A stretch of 64,000 bases of DNA from Macrotis lagotis (taxonomy: Eukaryota; Chordata; Mammalia; Peramelemorphia; Peramelidae), in contig NC_133658.1 in assembly GCF_037893015.1 (NCBI RefSeq), positions 257,465,856-257,529,855 on the forward strand, given 5' to 3'. Made by a program: the position numbers and the translations under genes. This document shows, one piece after another, positions 24,111 to 35,693 of the stretch (the first letter of the stretch is position 1; every line of letters begins with the position of its first letter). The notes beneath the pieces are model-generated. The model ran no database searches and was not told the DNA's origin. It saw only the letters and a list, made by a program, of their open reading frames with translations.

Positions 24111-24553
24111 AACAATACTTCATGAAAATGATCATTTCCATTCAGTTACTAACACCAGGAACACTGTATACTTAATAAATGATGTCTGACGATGTCTATG
24201 AGGCTAGAAAATTTGGGGGCTCCTATTTAAAAATGTGTTAATAAGTAGGGTACTTTAGTTAGCAAAAATATTTGATAACACGTAGGCTCTATGACTTGGA
24301 ATTTGAAGGACAAGCTGCCCACCTTATGAAAATATATGTTCTGAACACTTGGATTTAAATTAGCTTTTCATTCATTAAATGCATTTCAAATGCATCATGA
24401 AAGATGAGAAGGGTTAAAGAAGCCTGTTGCAATATACATTTCCAATTAATAAATCATTAGTAATATTGATGTCTTACTTTTATATGAAAGTTGTTTTTTG
24501 AAGTGTGACTTCTCTATACCATTTTCTTCAAGAGCCAGATTTGATTGGGTTTT

Positions 24554-24690
24554 TTTTTTTAGATTTTGTTTTGCAAGGCAAATGGGGTTAAGTGGCTTGC
24601 CCAAGGCCAGACAGCTAGGTAATTATTAAGTGCGAGGTCAGATCTGAACCCAGGTACTCCTGACTTTATCCACTGCCACTTAGCTGCCCC
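24554..24690 (-). mobile_element. Australian-marsupial-type tRNA SINE, copy 1
   Basis: In antisense it runs poly-T, ttttgcaaggcaaatggggttaag, cccaaggccagacagctaggtaattattaag, agatctgaacccagg (B box) and ends cttagctgcccc at the tRNA-like head. Flanks attgggtttt (24544-24553) and attggctttt (24691-24700) are a target-site duplication with one mismatch. A short segment upstream of 'tttatccac' is missing relative to sister copies. Confidence 0.85.
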
Positions 24691-24867
24691 ATTGGCTTTT
24701 GATATTTAGTAGTTGAGAACAATAAGAAGGAACAGTACTTCGGGGTAAGATCTAATTTTAATGCAACAAACCCCATTGCAATGTGATGGAGACCTATTTA
24801 CTTTATGATAGAAATATCTGTACAAGTTCTTCATTATCCTAAAACATATCACTCGATAATGCAATTG

Positions 24868-24884
24868 TTTTTTTTTTTTTTTTG
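24868..24884. repeat. Poly-T run
   Basis: A homopolymer with no recognisable SINE body next to it. Confidence 0.8.
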
Positions 24885-26055
24885 CTAGAACCTACAGAGA
24901 GGTGTTGGATTTGACTGTGAATAAATACCTACATTTGCCCCTACAATTGTGTAATTCTCTTGTGTGAAACTTCTTCTGAGAGTAATAAAGCAGTGGTATT
25001 ATCAACTTCTTGCTGTAATTCTTGAAGTTTTGTCAGAAACATTGCAAACATGATAACAATTGTAATAAAATAGTTTTCTTTAGTGACAATTATTAAATGT
25101 AAGAGTACTATAGATCAGAATGGCAGCAACCTTTCTCTCTCTTGTAATTTTACTCAGCAGATTAAATTATTCTTTTTATTGATCATATTAGCCCCATCAA
25201 GGGAACAGTAACAGTTAGCAAAGAGAAAAAATGACCTCACATTCTCATATGTTAAGTACAACAGCCAGTAAAAACCAAATGCTGAGTCTGGGATCTCCAA
25301 GAGAGAGGGAAGAATTAAGGCAGTTAGTTATACAGTTAGTTCAGGTACTCACCCATAACATGGTACCACTCTTTGCTCCTACCCTTATGATATCTTGCTC
25401 AGCACTGGGTACTCTGAAAATCTTGGCTTCTTTGTCAATATTCTGCCTCTGGAACATGTTCTATGGGTTTTTGTCTTCTTGCTTTTGTTTATCAGATAGT
25501 TGGAATTTTTTCTTAGTCTTTTAAATTTGTTCTTTAAAGCCCAACTCAAATGCTAAACCCTCAGGTTGGTAACTACTCCTCTTGTACCTCACACAAAACT
25601 TATTTTTTGTAATTCTTGACTATACTTTTCATAAATTACTGTGCATTATATGTGTTTGGGTCTTATTTCTTTCCTAGGCTATAGGTTCTATGAACATAGG
25701 CATCAGAGCCGTAGCTAAGAATTCTTTCATTTAGAGTAAAAACAGTTCCAGGGGCAGGAAGTCACAAAGGACATACAATATGCATGTGTAGAGGAGGGAC
25801 TGGGGATACAGGTAGAGTATGGTCTGTCATTGTCCAGAGAACAGTACAAAACTCTTCTTTTCTTCTTTTCCAATCTTCTTTTGCTTTACTTCCCTCCAAG
25901 TATGGAAAGCTACTAGAGGAAGCAGCATAAACAATGTATCAAATATGTGATTTTTGGCCTCAAAACTGCTACAAGGAGAAACATTGGTTCCTGGTGATTA
26001 ATACTCTGGGACAAAGGCTTGGGGGTCCTGCTTTAGTTAAGGACTAAAATATTAT
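24885..26055. other. Unassigned intronic sequence
   Basis: Mostly unrecognised. An L2-like stretch (ggtaactactcctcttgtacctcacac ... ggtcttatttctttcctaggctataggttc) lies at about 25550-25720 on the plus strand. Confidence 0.35.
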
Positions 26056-26059
26056 TGCA

Positions 26060-26300
26060 CTTCGATTCAACAAATGTTTTTAAGTGTCTGTAGCATTCTA
26101 GGTTCTGTGGCCACTTTGAGGTGCAAACATGCAAAAATCTTGACCTCAAGGAATATATTATATTCTATTTGGGAGGAACAGATATATGCAAATCAACATG
26201 AGCAGTAGTTACACTAAAATAAGTTAATTTTTGCCCTTTTTAATCTCCTCAAGTACTTAGTAGGATACTTTGAATTTACCCAGCAGTTGATTAATAAATG
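26060..26300 (-). mobile_element. L2 3' fragment
   Basis: gattcaacaaatgtttttaagtgtctgtagc...gacctcaaggaatatattatattctatttgggagg is antisense L2. Confidence 0.65.
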
Positions 26301-26974
26301 TTTTCACATTGATAATTCATTCAACAAATTCAATATTTGAAACTCCCCCTTTTTCATTCAGTATTTGAAAAGACAAATTAGGAAGAGGAAACACTGATCT
26401 AATAGGAAGTGAGAGAACACAAAGTAGGTTTCAACATATCTGACTTTTCCAATTTTTTTAAAATGGTATCATGGCAAGGTGCCACAAGAGAAATTGACCC
26501 TATTTCTATTTCATAATAGGCTTTATGCTGCCATCGGTCTTGGGTTGGGATCACAAGCTAAGTGATTATGTTTTTAATCATACACACAGAGTCCTCAGTA
26601 TGTGTTTTGGCTTCAGTTATAAAAAGATGGATGGCATTTTATGACTTCAGTAATTTAGAGCTTGGATAGGTCTATAACTCTTTTAGAAATTACATAAGAG
26701 CCTGAGAAAATCATTGGTTTGTATGTGTGTAGTTGTGAGCCTTGCCCTGCAGGACTATGCTGTATGCTTATTGCTGTTAGTTTATCAAATAGTTTAAGTG
26801 AACCAACCTCAGTTCCGATTTTATTTTTCTTTGCCCTGAAAAGTAGAATTTTTTTTGAGGGGGGGAAATTGAATCACCTTTTTAGTTCTACCTATCTGAT
26901 CATCCATATCATATTATCTGTAGACATATATACATAAATATGTATATATTTACATGTACCTTACTTGTTTTATT

Positions 26975-27126
26975 TTTTTTTTAGGGTTTTGCAAGGCAAA
27001 CGGGGTTAAGTGGCTTGCCCAAGGCCACATGGCTAGGTAATTATTAAGTGTCTGAGACCGGATTTGAACCCAGGTACTCCTGACTCCAGGGCTGGTGCTT
27101 TATCCACTACGCCACCTAGCCGCCCC
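26975..27126 (-). mobile_element. Australian-marsupial-type tRNA SINE, copy 2
   Basis: This is a full-length antisense copy from poly-T through gcaaggcaaacggggttaag to gccacctagccgcccc. The antisense B box reads ggatttgaaccc. It is bounded by perfect 13-bp target-site duplications, tacttgttttatt at 26962-26974 and 27127-27139, so its ends are exact and the insertion is fairly recent. Confidence 0.9.
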
Positions 27127-27234
27127 TACTTGTTTTATTAATATCTACTCCTTTTTTATCTAAAAATTAGAAGTGTTTTGGTTTTAATCAATTATTTTAG
27201 ATTGATGAAACCCTGATAAGAACTAATAAGACCT

Positions 27235-27440
27235 CATATTTAACAGGTGCTTTATAGTTTTCTCTGGAAAAACCAAGTAGATAGTGAGTTGCAACCCCCA
27301 TTTTACCAGTGAAGAAACTGAGATTTAGAAGGGTTAAATGACTTTCTCATAGTTAAATGGCTGCTCAGTGACAGAGCCAGTCATGATTTGAACCTTGTTC
27401 CTGTGCTTTTAGGTCTAGCATTTCCCCATCATACCTACTT
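27235..27440 (-). mobile_element. MIR SINE
   Basis: aacaggtgctttatagttttct...ccattttaccagtgaagaaactgagatttagaagggttaaatgactttctcatagttaaatgg is a minus-strand MIR. Confidence 0.65.
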
Positions 27441-27484
27441 GCCTTTCTTATTTTAATAATATCAATCCATGGTGTTAAGGAGGA

Positions 27485-27625
27485 TTCATTCATTCATTCA
27501 ACAAATACGTATTAAGACTTACTGTGTTCAGAACCCTATCTTAGGAACTGGGAGAGTTACAAGATTTAGATGATACTTGTCTGTTATGAAATTTGTAGTC
27601 TAGTTATGATAATTAACAAGCACAT
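27485..27625 (-). mobile_element. L2 3' end
   Basis: ttcattcattcattcaacaaatacgtattaagacttactgtgttcagaaccctatcttaggaactggg is the antisense L2 3' terminus. Confidence 0.75.
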
Positions 27626-28129
27626 CTTTAGATGTGCTACTCACTTTGGGACTGAACTTGAAACATTATTAGAATTCTGTTATTTTATTTTATTTTTTTA
27701 GGTTACGAAGCACCTGCATCATTATTAGGGTGTCCTTAATTATTCCACTGGTGTGAAAAATGGTGTCACTATACCTACTAGGCAGACATTACCTATGCAC
27801 AGTCAACCAGTCATTATTAAACATTGGTTGAGAATCTGTCACAGAATCCTAGAGCTGGAAAGAACTCCAGAGGCTATGTAAATAAGAATACCTCCCATCA
27901 ACACCTAAAATATTTGATCTTCCAGTCTCTTCTTAAAGACCATCAAGGAAGAAAAACTCTGCTTCCCAAAATAAGCACTTCTGGATAACTCTTATAAGAA
28001 ACCTTACTAAGTCTTCTACTTTTCCTAAGTTGTACCCAGGACAGTTCTCTGGGACAAGTCATTGCTAGAAGCCAAAGAAACATAGGGCAATATAGGAGTT
28101 TATGCTTCCAATTGGGGAGACTGTAAAAG

Positions 28130-28380
28130 CAGTTGTTCTTTGTCCTTCATTTTTGAAGAGGACCAGTGACATCATGGGGGAGGTCTTGACTCATATGTAA
28201 ATTGAATTTAAGTGAGGTAAAGTGGTACAAAGTTATCAGTATCACTTTTTCTTCCAAAGTCATTGAAGTTCAGTGCAAGACAAAAGTCAGGGCGACTGGC
28301 GGTGACCCAGGATGCCTCTTTGATATGTGACCAACCTCTAAGCACTCCACAATGCTTGCTTCAATCCCCTCTAACTCACT
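28130..28380 (-). mobile_element. Marsupial SINE with gaagaggacca-type tail
   Basis: The antisense tail gttctttgtccttcatttttgaagaggaccagtgacatca leads into a body with aattgaatttaagtgagg and agtcattgaagttcagtg. The tRNA-like head is not seen, so the copy is incomplete at that end. Confidence 0.6.
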
Positions 28381-28719
28381 GTTGAATGTGGGACCTGTCA
28401 TTTACCATCAACCTGGTTTAGCCCATCTGTTGATACAGTTTCACTGTGCATACTACAGTTTTTTGTAGCCAGAGGTAAGAGTTGGGTACCAGGTGGACAC
28501 CAAAGGCAGATGAGCAGTCCAACAGTGATATAAATAATGAAACAGCAAGGACACTGATATACTAATGAAAGAGTCAAGTGATACACTGATACGCAGCAGA
28601 AAGGAAGGTCATCAGCAAGAATCTAGTTAATCACTGAATAAATAAATGCTCTGATTTCAGAAATGAATTATATCCTTGAGGAAAGTCTTTATGATTAATA
28701 TAGGACATGGAATCAGAAC

Positions 28720-28830
28720 TAAAGCAAATCTTAGATATCATTGGATGTCTAAGAAAGAAACAGAGGTTCAGAAAAGAGACTTGATCAAGATCACACAGTG
28801 ATTTAATGGGAAAATAGAAAATGGAAGCTC
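28720..28830 (-). mobile_element. MIR SINE fragment
   Basis: aaatcttagatatcattggatg...agaggttcagaaaagagacttgatcaagatcacacagtg is a minus-strand MIR. Confidence 0.6.
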
Positions 28831-29224
28831 TTTTGACCGATAACAAACTCATTCACACCCAAATTTGAATTGTGTGAATAGGTCAGGGTCAGGGACTCAA
28901 AAATCTCAATGAAAAGATCTAAGCCTTGGGGATTTAAATACAAAGCAAAGATGAAATATGATAGTTTGTATCTTTAATTTCTTAAAAACTCCCTTGACTC
29001 TGAAAGATATGATTAGCCTCAGATTACCTGTTCATCTAAGTCCCTTAGCCCTAATTGTTCTAGAGATATCTATATGGTAAGTGACCTGTCTTCTTTTTCA
29101 CATGACGTTTGTTCTGACTTGGACTCTGCCTTCTCTTTTCCATGAAGGATTACCAGTCACCCTGGCTATGTTCAAGTTACTGACAAGGCTTCACACTATT
29201 GTTTCAAGTTTGTATAGCTGGATT

Positions 29225-29364
29225 TGTTTTGGCAAGGCAGTGGGGTTAAGTGACTTGCCCAAGGTCACACAGCTGGGTAATTATTAAGTGTCCGAGGCCA
29301 GCTTTGAACTCAGGTCCTCCTGACTCCAGGGCCGGCGCTCTATCCACTGCCCAACAGGTTGCCC
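29225..29364 (-). mobile_element. Australian-marsupial-type tRNA SINE, copy 3
   Basis: Antisense ggcaaggcagtggggttaagtgacttgcccaaggtcacacagctgggtaattattaag continues through a degraded B box (gctttgaactcagg) to ccactgcccaacaggttgccc. Flanks tatagctggattt (about 29213) and tatagtaggaattt (29365) are an imperfect target duplication. Confidence 0.8.
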
Positions 29365-29599
29365 TATAGTAGGAATTTTTAATCTTTTTGATGATATAGA
29401 TTCTTGTTGGTCTGGTGAGACCTAAGGATCCCTTCTTAGAATAATGATCTTAGGATTACTAAGAAAACAAATCATATTGAAACACTGTTATCAAGCTATA
29501 TATGATAAAGTTCTAGCACTCCAGAGGTTCTTAAGAGGAAAGTCCTTGCTTTATAATATTTAATTAATGAATAAAAATCATTTCTTGATTATATGTGTT

Positions 29600-30120
29600 A
29601 AGCATTATACTAGGGAGAGGTAGAATGGGTGATATTTTAGGCAAGGGGTATGGCAGTAACAAGTTGAAGAGACACAAAAGGGTAAACTAATTTCCATGGT
29701 TCACATGTACAGTGACATCAGCTTAGTTAAAGAATAGAAATTCATGTAAAGGAGCAATGAGATATCAGATTGGAAAAGTATGGAGTTTAAGAGTTTCAGA
29801 TGTTTGGATTTTATAATAAAGTCAATGGCAAGTAAAGGGTTTAAAGCCAGGCTGAATAGTCAAAGAGTTGTTTTAGCTGTGATTTGTGTAGGATGGCTAG
29901 GATAGATATGGGAGCAGAATTAGAGATACCAGCTGGGGGCCACTAAAGTATTGTGTATATGACATGATAAGGATTCTGAGGAGAAGTGATGGTGAGAGTG
30001 GAAAGAAAGGAATAGATCCAAGACATATTGTGAGGGAAGGATATACTGGACTTGCAATTGGCACAAAGAGTTATGAGAAAGTAGAAGTGAAAGGCTGCTG
30101 TCCTGTATTTTTGAGACCAG
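29600..30120 (-). mobile_element. L2 internal fragment, antisense
   Basis: It follows the order of antisense L2 3'UTR: tttggattttataataaagtcaatggcaag...gctgtgatttgtgtagg... gtggaaagaaaggaatagatcc... gggaaggatatactgg. The match is diffuse and old. Confidence 0.45.
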
Positions 30121-31980
30121 GGGAATGATAATAATTTCTACATAGAACCAACCAGTTTGCAACACTGAAATGGATTTAATTTTCAAAAGTTGCTTATTAT
30201 TATTATTTTTTATTTTCATTTTTAAATAATAATTTTCCTTTACAGTTTCAGTGAGTAAAAGAAAGACATGGTAAAAACTGAAGAATATCACAGGGTTTTT
30301 GTTTTTGTTTTTAAAACTCATTTTGTAACACATACAATTGCCTAACTCAATTGAGGTGAGAAATAAAAATGAGATGTCTGTGTTTAGATTAGGTGGCTGA
30401 TGTTATGCACACTAAATAAACAACATGTAAGTGGCAGATCAGTCTTGCTGAATTGACATACAGAAGACTGAAGGTTCATAATCCATATTATTTATGAAGT
30501 TTAACTGCCTGTGTCAGTCTGGTGGCTTTTATTTTCCTTTAATAACCATTTAATGCTACAGTAGCATCAGTGTAAATGATGCAATGCAATATTCATGGTG
30601 ATCAGAAGATAATGACAATATAAATCAATGGCATTTTATATCAGGCTATTTCCCCCTGGGTTTATTCTGTGAGGGAGCTGAGTTTAAATTTTCCTCATTC
30701 CTTGGGTAAACACATTTCTGTGCTAGGGAAAGAAAACTCAACACTTTCTTGAAATGTGTCTAGACCAGAAGAGTACATAAAAGTAACCTGTTCTAAGTAG
30801 AATAAGAAAATAATTCTGGCTTAGCTATTATCTATCCATATCTAAATGTATTTCAATGTGAAAGATCCCCAAGACTATTTTCCTCAGAAAGACAAAGCAA
30901 GGGAATGATCTTTCTCACCAATGGAGCTAGTCAGTCTACAGACCTGAGAAAAAGTTGAGATAATTTTTCAATGAATTCAGGAGACTGAACAATCCATAGG
31001 ACACTGAAATCAAAATGATTTTTGAATTTATCAAATGATTGCCTTCCATTTTGCATGGGTTGTTCATGCAGTTATATCTTACAAGTGTAGTATGTTGTTT
31101 CGGGGAAAACTAGACAGGTCTCTCCTGATCCTCAATGATTGGCTTGCTGCCAGGCATGCTAAGCCTTCTGGCTCAGTCCCTGTTCTAACAGTCTGTTCTC
31201 TGCATCCTCTGTGCTGGAACAGGGGGATAAAACCAAATGAATGAATTTGTAGAATGTCAGAATGCTCCCAGTGCCAGAGCAGAGTGGGCCAGCATGCAAA
31301 AGCTTCCAGCCTTCCAAATTCAGACAACCCCAGGCAGTGAAATTGAACTCCATTTAAAAAAGGAGGTTTGGGTTAACTGGGATTTAGGCAGATTATAATG
31401 AAGCCATGGGTTCTTTGTCAAAATGGGTGATGTTTCCATGTGGAGCATGTTTTTTAAGGATCAAATCACAAAGCTGTGAACATTAAAATAATTGCAAGCT
31501 ATTTCAGTGCTCTATCAAGAAGTAAACAGATACCAAAAGAAAGTCAAAGTGTTTGGAAACCAAAATCCTTTCCAAATCAGTCCTATAAGGTCTGTTCTCT
31601 AGGAATTCTTTTTGGCAGCTGGAATACAAGGCAATGAGGTGTAAGATCTAGTGGAATACTATCTATGAAGGCTCCATTACCATGTCATTATGAAAGAATA
31701 AATGTGCTCCTTTTCATCAGAAATTGACAAAAATCACAAATTAGGGTTTGATTTCCTATTTTATGACGTAACAGATGTCTAGATATAACAGAGTGATGGG
31801 GGTAAATGTTTATGGTCTTTATTAAACTTAGAAATATGTGATATATACATATTTATTCAAAGACCTATTTGTAAAACATTAGTTTGAATGTCCCTCCCCT
31901 AATTTGATTCCATTCTAAAAATTACTTTCTGTTTATCCTGTATTAAAATATATATCTTTTATGTCTATATACACGATAAT
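30121..31980. other. Repeat-free intronic interval with candidate conserved blocks
   Basis: About 1.9 kb has no recognised mobile element. Within it, 30500-30760 and 31020-31370 have balanced composition and no low-complexity sequence, which is how conserved noncoding elements look in long first introns. Conservation itself cannot be seen here. Confidence 0.35.
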
Positions 31981-31989
31981 TTCCCTCAA

Positions 31990-32085
31990 TTTACCTTCTT
32001 GAGAGCAGAGCTATGCCATTTTTGTCTTTTAATCTTCAGCACATAGAACAGTATCTGACACATAGTTCTTCATAGATTCTGTTTA
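31990..32085 (+). mobile_element. L2 3' end fragment
   Basis: cttgagagcagagctatgcc...cttcagcacatagaacagtatctgacacatagt is a plus-strand L2 terminus. Confidence 0.65.
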
Positions 32086-32088
32086 TTA

Positions 32089-32111
32089 AATAATAATAAT
32101 AATAATAATAA
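32089..32111. repeat. (AAT)n microsatellite
   Basis: A short run of taataataat units. Confidence 0.9.
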
Positions 32112-32290
32112 AAATTTACAAAGTACTTAAATTTTATGAAGCACCTTCCTCTCAATAACCATTTTAGGTGGATATTTCAAGAATTATAAATTACCTTTAC
32201 AGATGGGGATACTGAAAATCTTAGAGGTATGCTGATTTGTCTAGTATTACTCCATTAGTAACAGTCAGAGCTATGATAAAAGAGGCAGGT
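32112..32290 (-). mobile_element. MIR SINE
   Basis: tacaaagtacttaaattttatgaagc...ttacagatggggatactgaaaatcttagaggtatgctgatttgtctag is a minus-strand MIR. Confidence 0.55.
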
Positions 32291-32419
32291 CAGTTTATCT
32301 AGGCTATCTATCTCAAACATGCAAATTTGTACCAATAGTTCTAGTAAGGGAACTAGCCTTTTTTCCCTCTCACACTTTATCTATAGACATCACACAAAAG
32401 CCTATGTTTCTGGAGAGGT

Positions 32420-33465
32420 GTTTTCTTTCCTTTTTCTTTTTTTTCCTTTTCTCTGGTTAGTGCAAAAACAAGTTTCAACATTCACTTTTAAAACCTTGAG
32501 TTCCAAATTTTTTCCTTTCTTTCCATTCTAATCCCCCTGATTGAGAAAGCAAGCTATTTGATATAGATTAAAAATGTGTAGTCATGAAAAACATTTCCAC
32601 AATAGTCATGTTGTAAGAGTAAAGATAATCCCTTTCCCCCTCAAGAAAACAGAAAGCTTAAGAAAAATACAGTAAAAGAGAACATATGCAACAATCAACA
32701 TTCAGGTACCATCAACTCAATAGTATTCTTTACCATAAATCCTTTAGAATTGTCTTAGGTAATAGCATTGATAAGAAAAAGTAAGTCATTCACAGCTTAT
32801 CATCCTAAAGCATTGTTGTTACTTTGTGTCTAGTATATTTCCCATTTCATCTGCTCATGAAAGTTTTTTTACTGAAAGTATTCTGTTCATCATTTCTTAT
32901 AACGGATTAGCATTTCATCATAATAATATACCACAATTTTTCAGCTAGTCTGCAAATGATGAGCATCCCCTAAATCTCTAATTCTTTGCTACCAGAAAAT
33001 AGCTTCTATAAATATTCTTTTCCTACCTTTTTTCATCTCTTCTGGTATTATAAACCTAGTAGTAGCACTGCTAGATTAAAGGATAGTTTTATAACCCTTT
33101 GGGCATAGTTCCAAATTTCTCTACAGAACTGTTGAATCACTTCATGACTCTTCCAGCAGTACATTAATCTCATTTTTCTCTCATCCCCTCCAACATTTGT
33201 CAACTTCTCTTTCAGTTCTATTAGTGAATCCAATAGGCATAAGGTAGCTCCTCACAATTGTTCCAACCTACATTTCCTCTATCAATAATAAGTTAGTACA
33301 TTTAAAATTGATTTAAATAGATAACATCTGAAAACTGTTCATGCATTTTGCTCATTTATCAATTGGGGAATGGCTCTTATTTTTATAAATTTGACTCATT
33401 TCTCTATGTTTGAGAAATGAGATCTTCATCAGAGAAGCTTGTCTCAATATTTTTTCCCACAGTTA
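32420..33465 (-). mobile_element. L1 3' part: end of ORF2 and 3'UTR
   Basis: On the minus strand a frame at 33048-33233 encodes GGDERKMRLMYCWKSHEVIQ and REIWNYAQRVIKL, matching the C-terminal region of L1 ORF2 (MHCWW...VIQPFW...IWNYAQRAIKL as I know it). The antisense motif tcaattggggaatggc lies near 33360. The 3'UTR runs left to the T-rich tract at about 32420. ORF2 is broken and lacks its upstream endonuclease and reverse transcriptase, so this is a 5'-truncated insertion. It abuts HAL1-type sequence at about 33465 in the same orientation. Confidence 0.8.
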
Positions 33466-33513
33466 CTATTGCTTACTGTTATTTCCCTCCATCTTATTCA
33501 CCCAGCTCAATTT

Positions 33514-33514
<1 letters not shown>

Positions 33515-33584
<70 letters not shown>
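33515..33584. repeat. (CT)n microsatellite inside the HAL1 3' region
   Basis: About 34 ct units with one interruption near 33571. The apparent serine-leucine repeat ORFs here are artefacts of the array. Confidence 0.95.
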
Positions 33585-33585
<1 letters not shown>

Positions 33586-35404
33586 CTTTTATCCTGTCCA
33601 TTCTCAAAAGTGTTTTGCATCTGACTATGCCCTCCTACACTCTTTCCTCCCTTCTGCCACCTTACTCCCCTTTTCATCTATTCCTTTCCCTTCCTTCTTT
33701 TCTCTAGGGTAAGATAGATTTCTACACCAATTCTATACCAAATAACAATTGAGTATGTATGCTATTCTCTTTCTCAACCAATTGCAATGAGAGAAAGGCT
33801 CACTCATTCTCACTTACCTCTCCCCTCTTCCACTCCATTGCCAAAGCTTTTTCTTGCCTATTTTATCTGAATAACTTTCCCCCTTCTACCTCCTCCTTTA
33901 ACTTTCTCCTAGTCCCTTTCTCTCCCACCCATTAACTCCATCTTTTTTAATATATTATCCCTTCCAATTTAGTTCCCTCCTGTGCCTTGTCTATAAATGA
34001 GAAAGTTCATATGAGTTATCAGCATCATCTTCTAATGCAGGAATATAAACAGTTCACCATCATTAAGTCCCTTATGATTTGCTTTTCCTATTTACATTTA
34101 TATATATTTTACTTGAGTCTCATATTTGAAGATCAACTTTTCTATTCAGCTTTGCCTGCTCGAATATCATATTCCAAATCCAATGATCCATTTAATGTGT
34201 GAACTGCTACGTATTGTGTTATCCTGATCTTTGATCTTCATGACCTTTGAATTGTTTCTTTCTGACTGCTTGCAGTATTTTTCCTTGACCTGGGAGCTCT
34301 GAAATTTGTCTATAAAATTATCAGCATTTTTCAATTTGGAATTTCTTTTAGGAAGTAGTTGATGAATTCTTTCAATTTCTATTTTACCCTCTGCTTCTGG
34401 AATATCAGGGCAGTTTTCCTTGATAATTTCTTAAAAGGTGAAATCTGGACTCTTTTTTTTAATTCTGACTTTTAGGTAGTCCAATAATTTTTAAATTATC
34501 TTTTCTGATCTGTTTTCCAGATCAGTTGTTTTTCCAATGAGCTATTTCACATTTTCTTTTAGTTTTTCATTCTTTTTGTTTTATTTTCTTGTTGCTTTAT
34601 TTCTCATAAAGTCATCAACTTCCCTTTGCCCTATTTTATATTTTAAGAAGTTATTGTCTTCGATGAACTTTTGTATTTTCTTTTCCATTTGGCCACATCA
34701 GCCTTTGAAGGCTTTCTTCTCTTCATTGGCTTTTTTGGAACTGCTTTTTCCATTTGACCAAAACTGGTTTTTAAGATGTTGTTTTCCTCAGGATTTTTTA
34801 TATCTCCTTCACCAAGCTGCTGACTCAGTCTTCATGATTTTCCTGTATCACTCTAATTTCTCTTCCTAATTTTTCTACGTTAATTGATTTTCAAAATTCT
34901 TTTTGAGCTCTTCCATGACCTGATATCAATTCATATTTTTCTTAGAGGCTTTGTATGTTGAAGCTTCGAATTTGTTATTTTCTTCTGAGTGTGTATTTTG
35001 ATCTTCCTCATGACCATAGTAACTCTCTTTGGTCATGTTCTTTTCTTTTTGTTGTTTACTCATTTCTCCAGTCTTTGGCTTGATTTTAACTCTTTTTTAA
35101 AGGTGGGACTGTACTTCTGGGGTGTAGAACATACTGTCCCAAGCTTTTGGGAATTTTTTCAGCTGTTTTGAGAGATACTTCCAGGGATCCACAAGTTTTC
35201 AATTCTTCCATGGTCTTATGATCTAAGAAGGGTTTGTATTACTTTCCTGACCTGTGCTTTGGTCTGTGGATGACCACAAGCACTCCTTTATGCTCTGGAA
35301 TTAGGAGAAGGTCCCTGTTCACTGTGACTGTAAATTCTGCTTCTGCTACTCTTCATGGGACTGGGACTTTTCTGACTGAGACCCAGATCTGAGTTAATGT
35401 TTGT

Positions 35405-35693
35405 CCTTCATTTCTTGAAGAAGATCACAACATCAGGGAGCTGATACCATGATAAGCATGTGAATTGGATTTGAGTGAAGGGCTGCTGTGCCTCACTTTC
35501 TCCTTCAGAGCCACCTGGGTCCAGAGGCCAGATATGAATCAGGATGACTGGATATGGCCCTGGAAGCAAGGTAATAAAGTTAAGTGCTTTGCACAAGGTC
35601 ACACAACTAGTAAGTGGCAATGTCTAAGACCAGATTCAAACTCCTGTTCTCCTGAATCCAAGACCAGTGCTCTATTCCTTACACCACCTAGAG
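35405..35693 (-). mobile_element. Marsupial SINE nested in HAL1
   Basis: The antisense tail gtccttcatttcttgaagaagatc, body agccacctgggtccagaggccagatatgaatcaggatgactgg, and tRNA-like end agattcaaactcctg...accagtgctctattccttacaccacctag give a nearly full-length copy. It matches the opposite-strand copy at 55900-56217. The HAL1 sequence resumes on both sides, so the SINE is younger. Confidence 0.8.

Noticed and set aside
26975-27126. tRNA gene, because of the B-box-like sequence
   Set aside because: It is a tRNA-derived SINE with a tail and target duplications; no cloverleaf can be formed.
29920-30333. 137-codon minus-strand frame
   Set aside because: It lies across an antisense L2 fragment and poly-A/T-rich sequence, and the predicted protein has no recognisable features.
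33048-33233. Minus-strand 61-codon frame as a host gene
   Set aside because: Residues such as IWNYAQRVIKL identify it as the C-terminal end of L1 ORF2.
33410-33712. 100-codon frame with a long Ser-Leu repeat
   Set aside because: It is translated from the (CT)n microsatellite in a HAL1 element.
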